NCBI GenBank assembly: GCA_943735955.1
Contig: OX030959.1
Location: 3,742,772 to 3,806,771 of the forward strand
Reading direction: 5' to 3'
Source of the DNA: Piscicola geometra
Taxonomy: Eukaryota > Annelida > Clitellata > Hirudinida > Piscicolidae
Length of the DNA stretch: 64,000 nucleotides
The translations under genes and the position numbers were made by a program. Of the stretch, positions 46,431 to 59,624 are shown piece by piece; the first letter of the stretch is position 1; each line of letters starts with the position of its first letter. Under the pieces are notes generated by a model. It worked only from the letters and a program-made list of their open reading frames with translations. It ran no database searches and was not told the DNA's origin.

Positions 46431-47841
46431 GTGTGTGACCATGTATTTATTTAAATATATATTTATTAAATTCTTTAATGTTCCATTTTTTCGATATTTA
46501 AACATTATAGCTTTTTTTTTGCTTTTTTTACAATTAATAATGAAAAAATTCTCTTATATGCAACTTTTGAACAAGTATCATGGAAAGAAAAAAATAGAAA
46601 AGACTTCAAACTTAACGAGATAGGTTTAAAGCTTAATGAGGCCTAATGGACCTCTTGCCTTCACTGGAATATGTTTTCGATTTTGTTTCCGAGACTTCAG
46701 GAGCAAGCGAGCTAGCCTTAGAAAGAAGAAAGAAGCAGGGTCGACTTGAGTTTGTGTCAACACTGAAACACCCGAAATAACTTTATCGATTTAAGCATTG
46801 TGCGCTATACGAATGAATCTTGTCGCTTTTCTCTCGTCTGATAAAAAATATTTTGTTTGATTTTTTTTTTATGGAAACGAATATAATTATAAAGGTTTCT
46901 TCACGTATTAAACAACACTAGTTTTTAGACAACAAATTTCTTAAGGCTTATTATATATATAAATATGTATATATATTAATTAAATAATAATAATTTAAGA
47001 AAGAGTAGCCTAGCAATCATAGGCATTCTTCTGCTGTCGTCCGTGCCGAAGACTCTCTCGTGTGCATGGGCAGCTGTGAATGGAGGCAGGGTGGTTTGGA
47101 ATGTAGGCATATATTAGCTTAGCAAAAGCCACCTTTAATATTTCGAGAAGATATTTTAACGAACAATTCGGTTTGTGACTATTTTTAATAGTTTATCATC
47201 CATATTATTTACTGAAATTTCATTTTAATGGTTTGATTAGAACTTGAAGAAGTTTTTTGAGTAGGAAATATTATTTATCGTCAAATTTAGAAGGTTTATC
47301 AATCTCGTTTGGTGGCAAGTAAGTTAATTGGTCAAATAGGAAGAAGATAACACTATCGAAAATATAAGGAAAGGAATAATAACTTGCTTGGGTTTCAGAA
47401 CTCAAAAGTATCTTACAAATTGTTAATTCATTTTTATTTGATTGAAACTTATCCAGCGCCCCTCAACCCTCTGGCAGGATAAACTGGCATTAAGCATCCG
47501 TTGCTGAACCATGACCAAAACGCTTTTTTGAGAAATTTCGCGTTCAACCCATTCTCAAGAAAATCATCGATTCCCCAGTTTAGGATATAAAATCCAAATC
47601 AGGTCACAATCTTCACAAAATAAAATTTTTCATTTTTAAACCGAGAAATCACATTTTAGGACTACACTATGAAAATGTCTTTGATTCCTAAAAGCTCAAT
47701 TCATTTAATAGCCCAAAACTTAATTTAATGAAAAATATCAATTAATTTTTAAAAGTTGTATTTCCAGCTAAAAACTTAACATTGACTTTTTTCAGCTACT
47801 CATCAGAAATATCTCGAAAGTTCTCGCCAGCGAAAGGCATC
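46431..47841. other. Intergenic, no gene seen
   Basis: AT-rich sequence upstream of the mucin-like gene. A mildly GC-richer stretch at 47020-47110 matches nothing I recognise. Confidence 0.55.
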
Positions 47842-50800
47842 ATGAAACATTCAGTTCTTTCCCTTCTCTTAGTTCTTCTATCGGTAACAGCCCAATTTCG
47901 ATACAATTTACACAAGAAAAATTGTATTTGAATTTTACTCTTAAAACTTTTTTCGATTCAAATAAGTTTTTCCAAAACGTAATTAATTTATTTCAAAAAA
48001 TAACTATAGAATACAGAAAAATAACTGAATCATTAACAGTAAAAAACTTCTTTTTTTAACAGATATCCAAACTCACAAGTTAGTGTAAATAAATGAATGA
48101 GTGACGATCGACTGGATGAATGAAAGGATAAGTTAATCAATAAAATACTGAAAGCATCATTCTTAAGTCGACAACTAACGCAAACCCACTAAAATCATAT
48201 CAAAGTTGCCAACACCTAAACCTAAACTTCTAACCAACAACTAGCAAACTAACAACCAGCCCACTATCAAGATAGATTCATAATACACGAGAAATTAACT
48301 AAATTTAAAAACCACCACCAGGTTCTCAAAACGGACAAACAACTCCAGTTCAGCAAACAACTGTTCGCAGAACCACACCACCTCGACTTCCACTTTCCAC
48401 GGCCTCTACACCAGTGGCAGCAGCAGCAGCCACTACAACCACCACTACTACTGTTTTACCAACTCCAGGGGTTTCCACTCCAGCAGTTACAGCTGGCAGC
48501 GATTTAAGGACGACACCGCTACAGAACACACCACCACCGGTCAATAATGCTGATGCAAGCCTGCCCAACACACCAACGCCTGGAGCTCTCCTACCCACAC
48601 TGCCCAACACACCAGCACCTGGAGCTCTCCTACCCACACTGGCCAACACTCCAGTAGCTCCAAACAACAATAACAACCTTCCAAATACTCCAGTACCCAA
48701 CAACAACGGTCTGCCACCCACCCCTGCCCCTTCAGGCTCTGTGGCGACTTTGCCACCGACACCCAACGCCCAAGGCGGCAACAACCTCCCACTTACACCC
48801 GCCCCTCCAAACCCCATCAGTCTGCCTGTAACGCCTGCTCCCACCAGTTTGGCGAGTCTTCCTCGAACACCTGATTCTCAGCAGGGAGTCACCACCCCAT
48901 CAGTGCCCCCTCTTCCCGTCACTCCTCCTCCAGCACTCACTCCTACCGTTCCACTTCCCGTCACTCCTGCTCCCGTGGCGAGCACTCCCAATTCTAATGT
49001 GGTCACCCCGGGAGATCTGCCTCAGACTCCCGTTCAACTGACTCCGGTAGGAGTGGCGACAACCCCGCTCGTGGGTGCCATCATCACAACGCCAACGATC
49101 CAGACCGCTCCTCCTTTGGTCACAACACCTACAGCAGCCACTATTCCTGCTATGATCACAACTCCAACGGCTGCCACTGTACAGATTGTAGTGACACCAA
49201 CCGTGCCACAGGCGATCGTGACGACCGTGACAGCAACATTCCAAGCTGTCGTGACCACCTCTCAAGCATCACTCACGAGCTCTCGCGGCGTGCAAACAAC
49301 CTCTCAGAACGTTCAAACCACTTCGCAAGTAGTGCTCACCACGTCAAGAGGAAGCACCATCACGTCAAACCCTTCAAATCTGGGAACACCTACACCACGC
49401 TTCGACACCACGCCCCAAGTCACTTCACCAGTGTCAGGCACCATGCTGACTCCCTTTCCAACGCAACCTCCTGGCTTGGCGAACACCCTAGCCGACAACA
49501 CCGACGTTAACATGATGTTCCTCTACTGCAATGACTACAAACTCACCGTTCCGAGCAGCAATCTGCAAGGTTATCTGCTCGATCTGAAAAGCAAAATGGT
49601 GGCGAGAATAAGATCGGCTGGCTTGCCTTTTTCTGAATCACGAATCACTAACTTCAGACTGAACGAAAATATTGACAATGGTGAGAATCATCAGCCCGAC
49701 TCAATTGCAGCATATGAATCATATATTATGATACGTATCAATTCATTTTATTTTACTATTTATGCTCTTAAATTAAGTTTGAAAAAAATTAAATAAATAT
49801 TTTTTTGAGCTTTAAATAATCTTCACAAACATCCATTTCAGGCAAAGTAACGCTGGAGTTTACAATAAGTCCCGGAATAAATGGCGAGATCAGGAATTCT
49901 GAAGTGGCAAGAGTGCTGAAGGGGGAGAGGTTAATGGACCAGCAAGGAAACGTGTTTGACTCTACTTGCCAGAACTACAATGTCATCTCATGGAAAGGTT
50001 AGTCGAGATGCTAATCGTCTGCATCTTTCCTGCTTTCTCATCTAAAAGCTTATTCTTATATAGTTAATTGCAACTATCCTCTCTGTAAGTCAAAACAATA
50101 TTGTATCCTTTTATTTGCAAACATTCCTATGACATTCACTCAAAGCTTAGTATGAATAAAGTTTATTCCAAAATTCATCTCCAAATCAGGTAAATTACTA
50201 TCACCAATCCACAGAAAACTGGACCTGTGTCGACAGGCAATGCGAGCACGGGGGGTACTGCATGGTGAAGAGTAATGGAAGGTACGAATGTGTTTGTTCA
50301 TCAGGCTACGTGGGACGATACTGTGAACACAATATGTGGGTTCTCTTCGTCCTGATGGCGCTCTTCTTGTTGGCAACTTTAGCAGTCCTCTTCTACTGCC
50401 TGTACTTCAGAAGAAGGAAGAGAATCGTTGTGAAGAACTTCGTCACACCAGCCGTTGAAGAGGCTGTGGTACCGAAAAAGGAAGAGCCGAAAGAACAAGC
50501 TAGGCCCTTGCAGACGTTCTACCTGCCGTACAACAAGCCTCTCAGTGTGGGCTTCACCGATGCACAAGTGGGCAATATCGGAGTGAGCAACAATGGCTTC
50601 CAGATGGTCGGAACGCCCGTGATGGGACTGCAGCAGGGTGGTGGTGTTGGCCTCCAGGGCATTGGACTTCAAGCAATGAACATTTCTGGAGGGATGGGAG
50701 GGATGGGAGGAGGCACTAATGTGGTTTTGCCTGTGGGAATAATGCAAGGAGGGAACGGTATTTACCCAATCATCAACCGTCCTGTGAACGAAGATCCTGA

Positions 50801-51038
50801 GGTGTACTACCAGAGCATGGGTCAGAAGATGGCGCTCGCTTACAACGACTACACCTTCATGCCGAACCCCAGGAGCAGTACTGTCGGGAACGCAGTCTTC
50901 TCGGGACAACAAGGCAGAAACAGCACCTACTCCGCCAGCTTCGCAAGTGTTCCTGCAGACGACAACGTCGCCAATGACGGCAGTGGCTACTACCACCGCC
51001 TCGGACAAAAACTCGCTATTAAATTCGATGAGAACTAA
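47842..51038 (+). CDS. Mucin-like type I transmembrane protein with SEA-like and EGF domains
   Basis: Four exons: 47842-47923, 48322-49680, 49842-49997, 50215-51038; 2,421 nt, 806 residues, all junctions in phase. A signal peptide (MKHSVLSLLLVLLSVTA) precedes about 390 residues of Pro/Thr/Ser-rich sequence with internal repeats such as LPNTPTPGALLPT and TPTAATIPAMITTPTAATV, suited to dense O-glycosylation. A roughly 110-residue SEA-like segment follows (LQGYLLDLKSKMVARIRSAG to VTLEFTISPGI). Then comes one EGF module (CVDRQCEHGGYCMVKS, YECVCSSGYVGRYC), a transmembrane helix (WVLFVLMALFLLATLAVLFY), an RRRKR stop-transfer, and a roughly 220-residue cytoplasmic tail. No G-SVVV-type autocleavage motif was seen in the SEA-like part. 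The exon 1 donor (GTATTT) is suboptimal but is the only one giving correct phase. Cell-surface or epithelial role inferred. Confidence 0.88.
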
Positions 51039-51798
51039 GGTACTTTTTTTTCTCCATGAAATTCTCATTTATTCTATGGTGTCTTGGTTTCAGTAGCATT
51101 AAAAAAACTAATGTATTTCGTGATTATAATTTTTATATATTTATTTTCAAAATCTCATCAAACCGTTTCATAATCCATTTATTTTACACTATGGATCAAG
51201 AGTCTAAAGATAATTCAATTAGTTAGGTAATTAGGAAGACGAATATGTTACTAACCCAGAAAATGTTAAACAAATAAATAAATAAAAATTAAAATCACAA
51301 ATAATTCAAAGCAACACTCATTTGTTGATTACTAACTTCTAAGCTATCATTAACTCGATCGAGCTTTGAGAATATTTCCAACAAACTATATGTTTTTCGA
51401 GGGCTGACTTGAGATTAGGTAACCCGCTGCTTTGAATCAAGCACAAGCTGCGAATGAGACAAATCATAAGAAAAATCGGTTTGATGCGACTTCACTGGAA
51501 GCTTATTTAAAAAATCAAAGTTATTACTGTGTTTACAATTTGGCCATCAATTTTGCAAGTGGAATATTTTGAATTGTTGTATCTAGTTATGAAAAAATAT
51601 AATATTCTGAGAAATGTATGTAAACGTCAAAGCTTTTATTTTCAACTAACTATCAGAAACGGAGTTGCCTTTTGAGTACCATCAGATACTTCTGGGAGAA
51701 AACCAACAAAAATCAAATATGATCTGGTTTAAGACTCTTAAATTAAGAGGTTTAGGTTCAGAATTTTTATTTCCAAAAGAATTAAATTAACTTTTTTA

Positions 51799-51868
51799 TA
51801 CAATACAATACAATACAACGACAAGTATTATTAACGTGGCGTAAACCCGGACGGGCTTCAAGACCACT
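51799..51868 (+). repeat. Short SINE-like dispersed repeat, copy 5
   Basis: Best-preserved copy: ACAATACAATACAATACAAC tail, then GTATTATTAACGTGGCGTAA, then CCCGGACGGGCTTCAAGACC. Confidence 0.88.
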
Positions 51869-52005
51869 TTCTATTCTGTGACATTTCTTTGTTATGGGGG
51901 ACGATAATTATATTTAATGTCGAAATCTAATTTTTTCATCAGATTAAAATAGTTAGTGTAATATAATACGACATATGCAGAAAAATATTTGAATTTTATT
52001 ATATA

Positions 52006-52090
52006 CCGTAAAACGCCAGTTATAAGGCACACCTTTATATTTTAAAAATATCCTTTTAAAAGCTAGTGCGTCTTATACATGGGTTTTTGA
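52006..52090. mobile_element. Possible MITE terminus
   Basis: CCGTAAAACGCCAGTTATAA and GTGCGTCTTATACATGGG resemble the TATAAGGCGCACC-type ends of common animal DNA-transposon MITEs. Only one end is apparent and no target-site duplication was identified. Confidence 0.35.
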
Positions 52091-53088
52091 GGTCTAGCAT
52101 TCAAGACATAGTGAGTTTTAAAGTTCTCAGAAACATTACCAAGCACTTACGATTTCAAAATTAATAAAAAATGTAACGGGGCAAATGTTAGGGTTTAGAG
52201 CAAAATTGTTGGTAGGATTTGCTCTCAGCGTTAAAATACTCCTAAGCTGAAACACCCAATTAACAATAGATTTAGGCAATACTTTTTTGATATAATAAAC
52301 ATAGAAAATAGTACGTAAATAAGTTAGCGAAGCTGCCAAAACTAAACAATGGATAGGAGTTTCACGTTTGAAACATCTGAACTGCAAAGAGTCTTACTAA
52401 AACATGAGCAGATCTGGCCGCTTATAGAAAAGAGGAGTGTAGTGCTGCTGTTAGTAGTAAAATAAAGCGCTGGTGCGTGAAACGACTTTAGTGATTAAAC
52501 AGAAAACGCCTATGTGAAAGTTGTATCGTGAATATTATCGTTACAATTTAGTGAGCTCTTTTCTTTACTAATTAGTTGTCCATCTAACTTTTTATGATAA
52601 CCTTTATCAATATAATTGAAAAGCATTTAAATAATTTATACATATTTATTTTATTGCTTTGAAAATAAAAAGAGAAACAATAAAGAATTTTTAGAAAAGT
52701 TTTTAGGATGTATTGAAGTAGTCGTGAATTCTCCCACCTCCATGCACCATTCATTTTCGTTAATTAATTCAGTGCATTCTTTTAAAAGTCGTGCATTCAT
52801 TCATCAGAGTAATCAGTATTATCGACGTACAATTAAACGTGACTAAAAAGGCTCACTGCAGTCTATTTTTAAAATAAAGATTAAGTTATGTAATTGATAA
52901 TAATAATTTGGTTCTATTTAATAATAATTTGATTCTATATAATAATAATTTAGTTCTATATTATATTAATTTGGTTATTATTATATTAATTTGGTTCTAT
53001 GCTATATTAGATTGGTTCTATACTATATTAATTAAATAGAGGGGATAGAAAAAACCGTAATATTTGGAAAAATAAATTAAATGATAAG

Positions 53089-53756
53089 GGGCTGTCCATA
53101 AAAGACGTCCACACAAAAAGGGGGAAGGGGGGTTCAGCAAAAAGTGGACTAAAGTGGACAAGGGGGGGGGGGGAAGGGGGTTAAGGACAAAGTGGATATC
53201 CACATCGTAGTGTATTTTGAGTGCAGTTTTGCATAAATTTACTGCAAAATACTTCTAGTTTAATGACAAAGAGTTGGGATGCAAACCCAAACAATCTTTC
53301 ACAAACAGGTTATATTTATAAACGATAGGTTCAATAATAATTAATTCGCTTGAATATTATTTTTTAAATATGTTGTTAAAGTTTGATTTGTCAAATACAA
53401 TAAAATCTCAAATAAATTTTTTTTTAAATTATAATTTTCTGTTGATTGAACGATGGTGGATAATTTATTTATTACATTTTTATTACACTGATTCACTAAA
53501 ATAATTTTGAACAGTTATTATTTCATTAAGAATCTTTCTTGAAAATAATAGGAATTTCGAAATAAATATTTGTAAACACATACTCTTCATATTGTTGTAA
53601 ATTTCCCCAAAATATTCATTGATTCAAATTCGGTAAATTATATTATTTGGACGTCCACAACTAGGGGGGAGAGGGGGGGTCCAGTCAAAAGTGGACAAGG
53701 GAGGAGGAGGGATAAAAAAAATCAAAAAATTTGTGGATGTTTTTATGGATGGTCCC
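53089..53756. mobile_element. MITE with GTCCATAAA-type inverted termini
   Basis: 668 bp. The left end reads GGGCTGTCCATAAAAGACGT, and the complement of the right end reads GGGACCATCCATAAAAACAT. TAAG occurs immediately outside both ends (53085-53088 and 53757-53760), a candidate 4-bp duplication. Subterminal blocks on both sides contain GTGGACAAGGG and poly-G tracts in the same sense, so these are not inverted. No coding capacity. Similar GGCTGTCCATAAA ends occur on widespread animal MITEs; family not assigned. Confidence 0.75.
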
Positions 53757-53760
53757 TAAG

Positions 53761-56245
53761 AGCTTGAACCCAATGTGATGCAAACTTAAGTGTTCAATTA
53801 TATAAAAATTACAATTATTATTCATAAATTCATTAAGTAAAGATTATAAAAAGTATAAAAGTATGTTTAAAATATGATAATACATAAACAGGATAACACT
53901 TTAAATAAAAAAGATAATTCTCAAAATACCGCAATCTCTGTAAATTTTTTAATAACTAATTATTCAAATAACAGAAAATATATATATTATTTCAACAATA
54001 GAGTTTTTAAATAGAAAAAAAAGAAAATAATAATGCTTGAATTACAGATCAAAATACATATTTTCCAAAAAATGACGGTGTCCTAATATTATGTTCTTTT
54101 GCGGTAGTGATAAACTAAGAGTTATGAGAGCACGAATACATTTAAAAAATCACGTTTGTGCAGATTTTATCGATAAAATATCCAGAAAGTGAAGTCAAAA
54201 CTAGTCTAAATATAAGTTTTGTAAGTTGGCTTTTCATGGGTCGTGATGTAAGGTCATGCTTGGTTGAGCAATCTGCCAAAGCTTAAATCTTTACACTAAA
54301 AGTATTCTGTACCTTCAAACATTTGCATGTTTGATTTGCGATTATTCCGAAATCAATTTTGTTTCAAAGATTATTCATCGCTCGTAGTTTGTGCTTCTAA
54401 GTTATATCACACTGTCACTTATTTATTCAATAAATTGATTGATTTTTTTTTTAATTATACAATATCAGTGATACTTCACGCCTGTATTGCACACAAGATT
54501 TTTACAAACGACTCTACATGAAGTTGAAAAACAATACAAATTTTTACTTATACAATGTAATAAGTATTATAAAGGCATTCACCTACTTTGTATGAAACAA
54601 AGAGCTCTTATTCGTGAGGAACACATTCACCAGCCTAGCCTGAAAATCAAGAAACTAGAAAAATATCGCTATGTAGCTAAGCTACATTGTAGCTTTGGGA
54701 AGTCAATTGATTTTCCGAAGGTATCTAAAAGTTATTTTTCGATAATAATATTTAAAATAGTTTTTTATTACACTATGCGTTTACAAATTTGATTACAACA
54801 TTGTTTTATATTTCCACTTAAGTAAATAGAGTCATTTTTGTTGACTCTTTAATTTCGAGTTCATTTGATAATATTGAAAGCTATTTTGGTGTAACTAACA
54901 TATGATTAATAAATTATATTTATTAGTTAATATGTATTTCAATATAAAAATGACTTGTTTAAGCCTTTTAAACGCCTATTATTAAATTATTATAGAATTG
55001 GGAACTAAATAAACGTTTTATTCAATAATTTGTTTACAAAATCAACTTAATCATCAAAATATTTAACTTTCAGATTCAACAGATTTCCAAGGTAATCTTC
55101 TAGACCTTCTATGACGAACTTCTACAAATTTTTATTATAAGCATTATAAATTTATCCCATAAATGTTTTCCTATATATATATTATTATCTAAAATCTATT
55201 ATAAAAGTAAATTGAATATTGAAATTTAAATCTAAAGAGTTATCTTTTCGTAGAAAATCTTTAAAATAGAATCATTTACTTATGATTTGGTTAAATTTTG
55301 GTTTTTAAGTAATTTTATGGCATTTTATGACTGGATAAATGATGATCCACAGCTTCAATTCATTCCGTTTAACAGCGCTCTTTACTGTTCATGTTTAAAA
55401 ATTGGTTAAAACGCGCTAAAATGCAGAAAAACATTCGTTCAAAATTATCAATATATTATGATTACTATTATATTTATATTATCTTTAAAAAATTCAAAAT
55501 TATATTAAACATTTAATTGCGACTTTGTCCATCAAAATTCAAAAACTGAAGGGTTATATTTATTTTTTAGATTTTCTTATTTTCTATTTTTTGTATATAG
55601 CAGCCGAGAAAACTTGAAAGCTTTATCTTGTAGGCCTAACTGTGATCCAAATGAATGAATTTAAAGTATAATTGGTGTTTTTAAATTAATTAGTTAGCGA
55701 ATGTTTACAACTTCATATATTGAAACGTGAAAAACACTTTAATGAAAATGCTTAAAATTCTATTAACCCTGAAATAATTATTACTTTTTCATCGTTTTCA
55801 AACAATTCTTAGCGATGTGATATATGACTTGGTTGTTTCATAAGGCTAACACGTCTGGCATGCAATGAATTGGAGTTGATTCTTAGTAAATTCTTGAGAA
55901 AAACATTCGATCTTTGTCGTTATTGACTTAAACCAATAAAACTAAGTTTCAATTATGCCTTACTTATACAATCTTGGGATTAAATTGTAATATCTTTAAA
56001 ATTTTAATAATTAATTCTTAATAAAATTAACTTTTCACTAAATCACCTTGAAATAGAATTTATCCCGTTAAATTTATTCTGTATATCATTATCTAAAATC
56101 TATTATAATGAAAATACTTATTCATATTCTTCTTCATGGAAGGTTGCCTCAGGCTGGGAAACAACTGGGTGGCCACCTCCCTTATACATCTCTTATAAAT
56201 CTCATGTAGGTTATACATATAACTTATGACGGTATAAGTTATACA
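53761..56245. other. Intergenic, AT-rich, no gene seen
   Basis: ORFs here (for example 54487-54792) are AT-biased and lack recognisable domains or conserved splice contexts. Confidence 0.55.
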
Positions 56246-56445
56246 NNNNNNNNNNNNNNNNNNNNNNNNNNNNNNNNNNNNNNNNNNNNNNNNNNNNNNN
56301 NNNNNNNNNNNNNNNNNNNNNNNNNNNNNNNNNNNNNNNNNNNNNNNNNNNNNNNNNNNNNNNNNNNNNNNNNNNNNNNNNNNNNNNNNNNNNNNNNNNN
56401 NNNNNNNNNNNNNNNNNNNNNNNNNNNNNNNNNNNNNNNNNNNNN
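56246..56445. other. Assembly gap (200 N)
   Basis: Exactly 200 N, suggesting a fixed-size placeholder rather than a measured gap. Translated frames crossing it are meaningless. Confidence 1.
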
Positions 56446-57512
56446 AATCGTCTCAAACACTCGTTGAACTCAAACCCTGTTAATTCCACCATATTGTCTA
56501 CTCATCTGTATCTTTGTCTTTTTTCCTCCTCCTGAAAAGCGATAGAAATGACCATGCAATCTCAGTCTCTTTCTTTTCACTGCTGCTTTTCATAAGGCCC
56601 AAAGGAATTCGTAAAAGTCATCAGGACATATTCATTGGAGATTCTATTTTTGTGATAATTTCCTTAAAGTGTTCGGAAACACCTAATTTCCAAGGTCTTT
56701 TATTCTTTCCAAGTCCATTGATAATGTCCATGATGCGGGCCCAGGAACATGGACATTGCCAAGACAAGCCTCAGATGGTTTGTTGTGCAGAGAGCCAAGT
56801 TGTTACTCCGATACCAACAACCCCCCCCCCCCCCCCAAGATCTGCAGCGAATCACTGCTTTGCCTGACAGTTCATGTTTTACCTTTTTCTATTCATTAGT
56901 CCTACATTCCTCCAACACATTGCCGGTGCAATATTAAATTTCATCCAATATTTAAGCGGATCACTGTGTTTTCATTGTCTTCCCTTTTTATAAAATAATG
57001 ATCTAGCTGAGATTGAATGGTTGCTTCTGCATCAGGATTTAAATTTAAACTTATTAAAATTTTGCAAGCTGAAATAAAAGCATTTTAGTTTGGAAGACAT
57101 TTTTGTGGACTAACTTTATTGGCCAGATGTAAACAAGGGTCGCATGGCATGACGCAATGTATCAACGACTAATGCACTTTCATTACAAGTTAATTCAAAT
57201 GGGAAATTAGGATATTAAATATATATATATAAAACCCTTAATGAACCTGAAATAAAACACTATGTGATTCGAAATTACCTGTTTAACAATTGGGAACAGT
57301 AAAAACTGCGTTTTAGTGACAGCTACATTTTAAATAATGTGAAATAATTAACACAAAATCATCTTATAACTTAATAATCAAATTAATTAACATATGTAAA
57401 CCAAATAACACATAATCATCTTATAACTCACCACACCTTTATACAACTTAAAATGCCTACAAGCCAAAACGAATAACAGTGCAATGCATAGGCACTGAAA
57501 GGGGAGAGGTGT
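56446..57512. other. Intergenic, unrecognised
   Basis: 56510-56940 is less AT-rich and has a broken-coding look on the minus strand, possibly old retroelement sequence, with a poly-C run at 56821-56836. It matches nothing I can name. The rest is AT-rich. Confidence 0.4.
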
Positions 57513-58922
57513 TCAGGCCTGGAGGTGTGTTCTGGCGGAGTGGGCGAGGTAGCAGACGAGAAGGGCGCCCGCCGTGGCGATGTGCTCTGTCTGCACCCAT
57601 GGACCCCGCGACGTGCCCTGTTAGAGGGAAGACCGTGTGGACAATAATAATAATAATAATAAATAAAGAGCATGTACCCAATAATAATAATAATAATATA
57701 AATTGAATTATTTATTTATTTTTATTGACCATTAATAGTTTTTTAAAAATAAATTTATGTAACATGATGGTGTTGTTTTAGTGGGATAAGGGCATACGAA
57801 TTTTTTGCGCTAGTTATTTTCATGTTAATATAAATATTAAAGAACATTGTTACAGTGATTTAAAACTAGGCTTGTCTTTTGGTGAATTGCATGGATTTTA
57901 TAATTAAAGGAAAAAACATTGGTTTAGTGGTGCAATATAAATATGCATTACAGGATCAATCAATCAAGCAAGCAAGCAAGCAACAACAATTATGGTGGTG
58001 GCACAACAAACCTTGTGGGTGATCTCAATGGTGGCGAGGGCAGGCACCGAAGCACTCTCCCCTCCACTCCTCTGAGCCTGCGTGGTGTTTTGAGGGTAGA
58101 TGTTAATATTTTTAGAAGACATTCACTGAAATTATAATTTAGAGTGTTTTAACTAATTAATTCAAGTTGAAGTCCTTTGATCACATACCTTAATGCATTG
58201 TATTGAATCTGTTGAGGTACTGAACTAAAAGACTATAGGAGTATTTGTGAACATAATACTATAGGATATCTCTCAAAGCACTGACCTTCCTTAGTTCAGA
58301 ATAGCTCTCATCGTCGAACAACCTCACCTGGTATGTGCCCTTCAACAACTTCTTGTGCTCATCGCTTATGCTTATCTTTAAAAATACAATTTAATGAGAT
58401 TAAATATTTAAAATATAATTATTATATATTATATTATAATATAAAAAAATATATATAAGTATTTTTGAGAGAAGTAACTGACTTGGTACTTGGTAGGTGT
58501 AGAAAGAACTGTGACTGGGAATGTCTTGCCACCAAACTCTGCATGCAAGTTTACATCCTGTTTAATTTTTTAAAGTTAGTTTGAAAATATATTTTCTCCA
58601 AGTAACTTCAACTTGATTTAGTTTATATAAATATGCATGATTTTGCTTTTAAATGAATTATACAAAAATAAACACTAAAAACTAACTGTTGCGCCATTGG
58701 AACATTTCAATTCAAACTCAACGATAATCACAGTCTCAGAAGCTAGTTGAGCATCTGACGTTGAATAAACCTCAGACTTCACTTCAGGGCTCGAGCATAT
58801 TGATGAGCCTGTAAGTAAAAAAGAAAAATGATGCATTTATATTTTTTATTTTTATAAATAAATATTTTACCAGAAATCACGACAGCTCCGAAAACGAGGA
58901 ATAAAATAGCTAGTTGGTTCAT
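57513..58922 (-). CDS. SSR4: Translocon-associated protein subunit delta (TRAP-delta)
   Basis: Subunit of the ER TRAP complex that binds the Sec61 translocon and assists import of secretory proteins. Six minus-strand exons: 58871-58922, 58687-58808, 58483-58557, 58286-58375, 58012-58077, 57513-57617; 510 nt, 169 residues (human 173), all phases consistent. Signal peptide MNQLAILFLVFGAVVI; lumenal domain with YSTSDAQLASETVIIVEFEL, the Cys pair in SSICSS and LKCSNG, FGGKTFPVTV and GTYQVRLFDDESYSELRKAQ; then RGPWVQTE and a C-terminal membrane helix (HIATAGALLVCYLAHSART) ending HLQA. Human SSR4 ends in an equivalent GPWVSTE plus helix. It lies upstream-to-downstream behind no co-oriented partner except the VWA gene 700 bp away; no operon is implied. 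Confidence 0.95.
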
Positions 58923-59624
58923 TTTGTGCTGCGTGGACAAATGCGACTTCCGATTAAGAAAAAAGACTTCAGCAGTTTAAAGTTTAAAAGTACATTTTTA
59001 AAATGACCTAAGTTTATCATAAAAACTTTAAAATTAATTTTAAAATTGTTTAACATTCATTTTTACGTATAATAAATCATATTTTTATATTTTCTTCAAA
59101 TATCATTAGATAGTCGGTCTGTTACATCATTGGGCCACCACAAGTGAAATTGTAACCAATTTCTTCAATTTTTTTCGTTTTTCTCAGTCTCAACTAATAG
59201 CTGAGCTCTAATTCTCTCATTTTCTATATTCTGTCTTCCAATCATTTCTTTTGCTTCTCTCTTGTTCATCCACCATCTACAGTGCCTATAACAACATCAG
59301 CAGAAATTATGTCTAAAAAAGTAAATAAAACTCATGGACTTGATTTTTTGCCAAATTAAAATAAGAATATTTTTTTATACATTAAAACGAAGAAAATAAT
59401 TTCCAGATAAAAATAGAAATAAGAAATAATCTTCAAAAATGTATTCAATGAACAGCGAACTTCAAGACAACAACGACAACGCTTTCAAATCGACGAAAGT
59501 CAAATCACGCAAAGTAGCAACGTTGAAGAGATGAAAAACTAATTACGTTAAGTATTAAAAACAATATAGGCATGCGAGACTAAATAAGGTATACCTTTAT
59601 AAAATACAGCATTAAAGTCATTCG
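58923..59624. other. Spacer between SSR4 and the VWA gene
   Basis: About 700 bp, AT-rich, holding the SSR4 promoter and the 3' UTR of the VWA/EGF gene. No TATA box or repeat stands out. Confidence 0.6.

Larger units (their letters stand above)
51039..53088. other. Intergenic, AT-rich
   Basis: No gene seen. Contains SINE-like copy 5 and a transposon-like motif at 52006-52090, reported separately. Confidence 0.6.

Noticed and set aside
45239..46623. Long forward ORFs of up to 399 codons, Met-Tyr-Val-Cys repeats
   Set aside because: Pure product of the GTAT tetranucleotide array; three frames equally open, no start context, splice structure or domain.
42962..47841. PWWP domain or further 3' exons for BRPF
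   Set aside because: Looked for the aromatic PWWP-type core and acceptor-linked exons; candidate exon-like bits at 43527, 43951 and 44485 have no PWWP features and do not fit in phase.
48350..49265. Antisense Gly/Val-rich ORFs opposite the mucin-like gene
   Set aside because: Complement of Pro/Thr-rich coding repeats; the sense strand has signal peptide, phase-correct introns and domains.
56211..56492. ORFs containing the N gap
   Set aside because: They are strings of unknown residues across an assembly placeholder.
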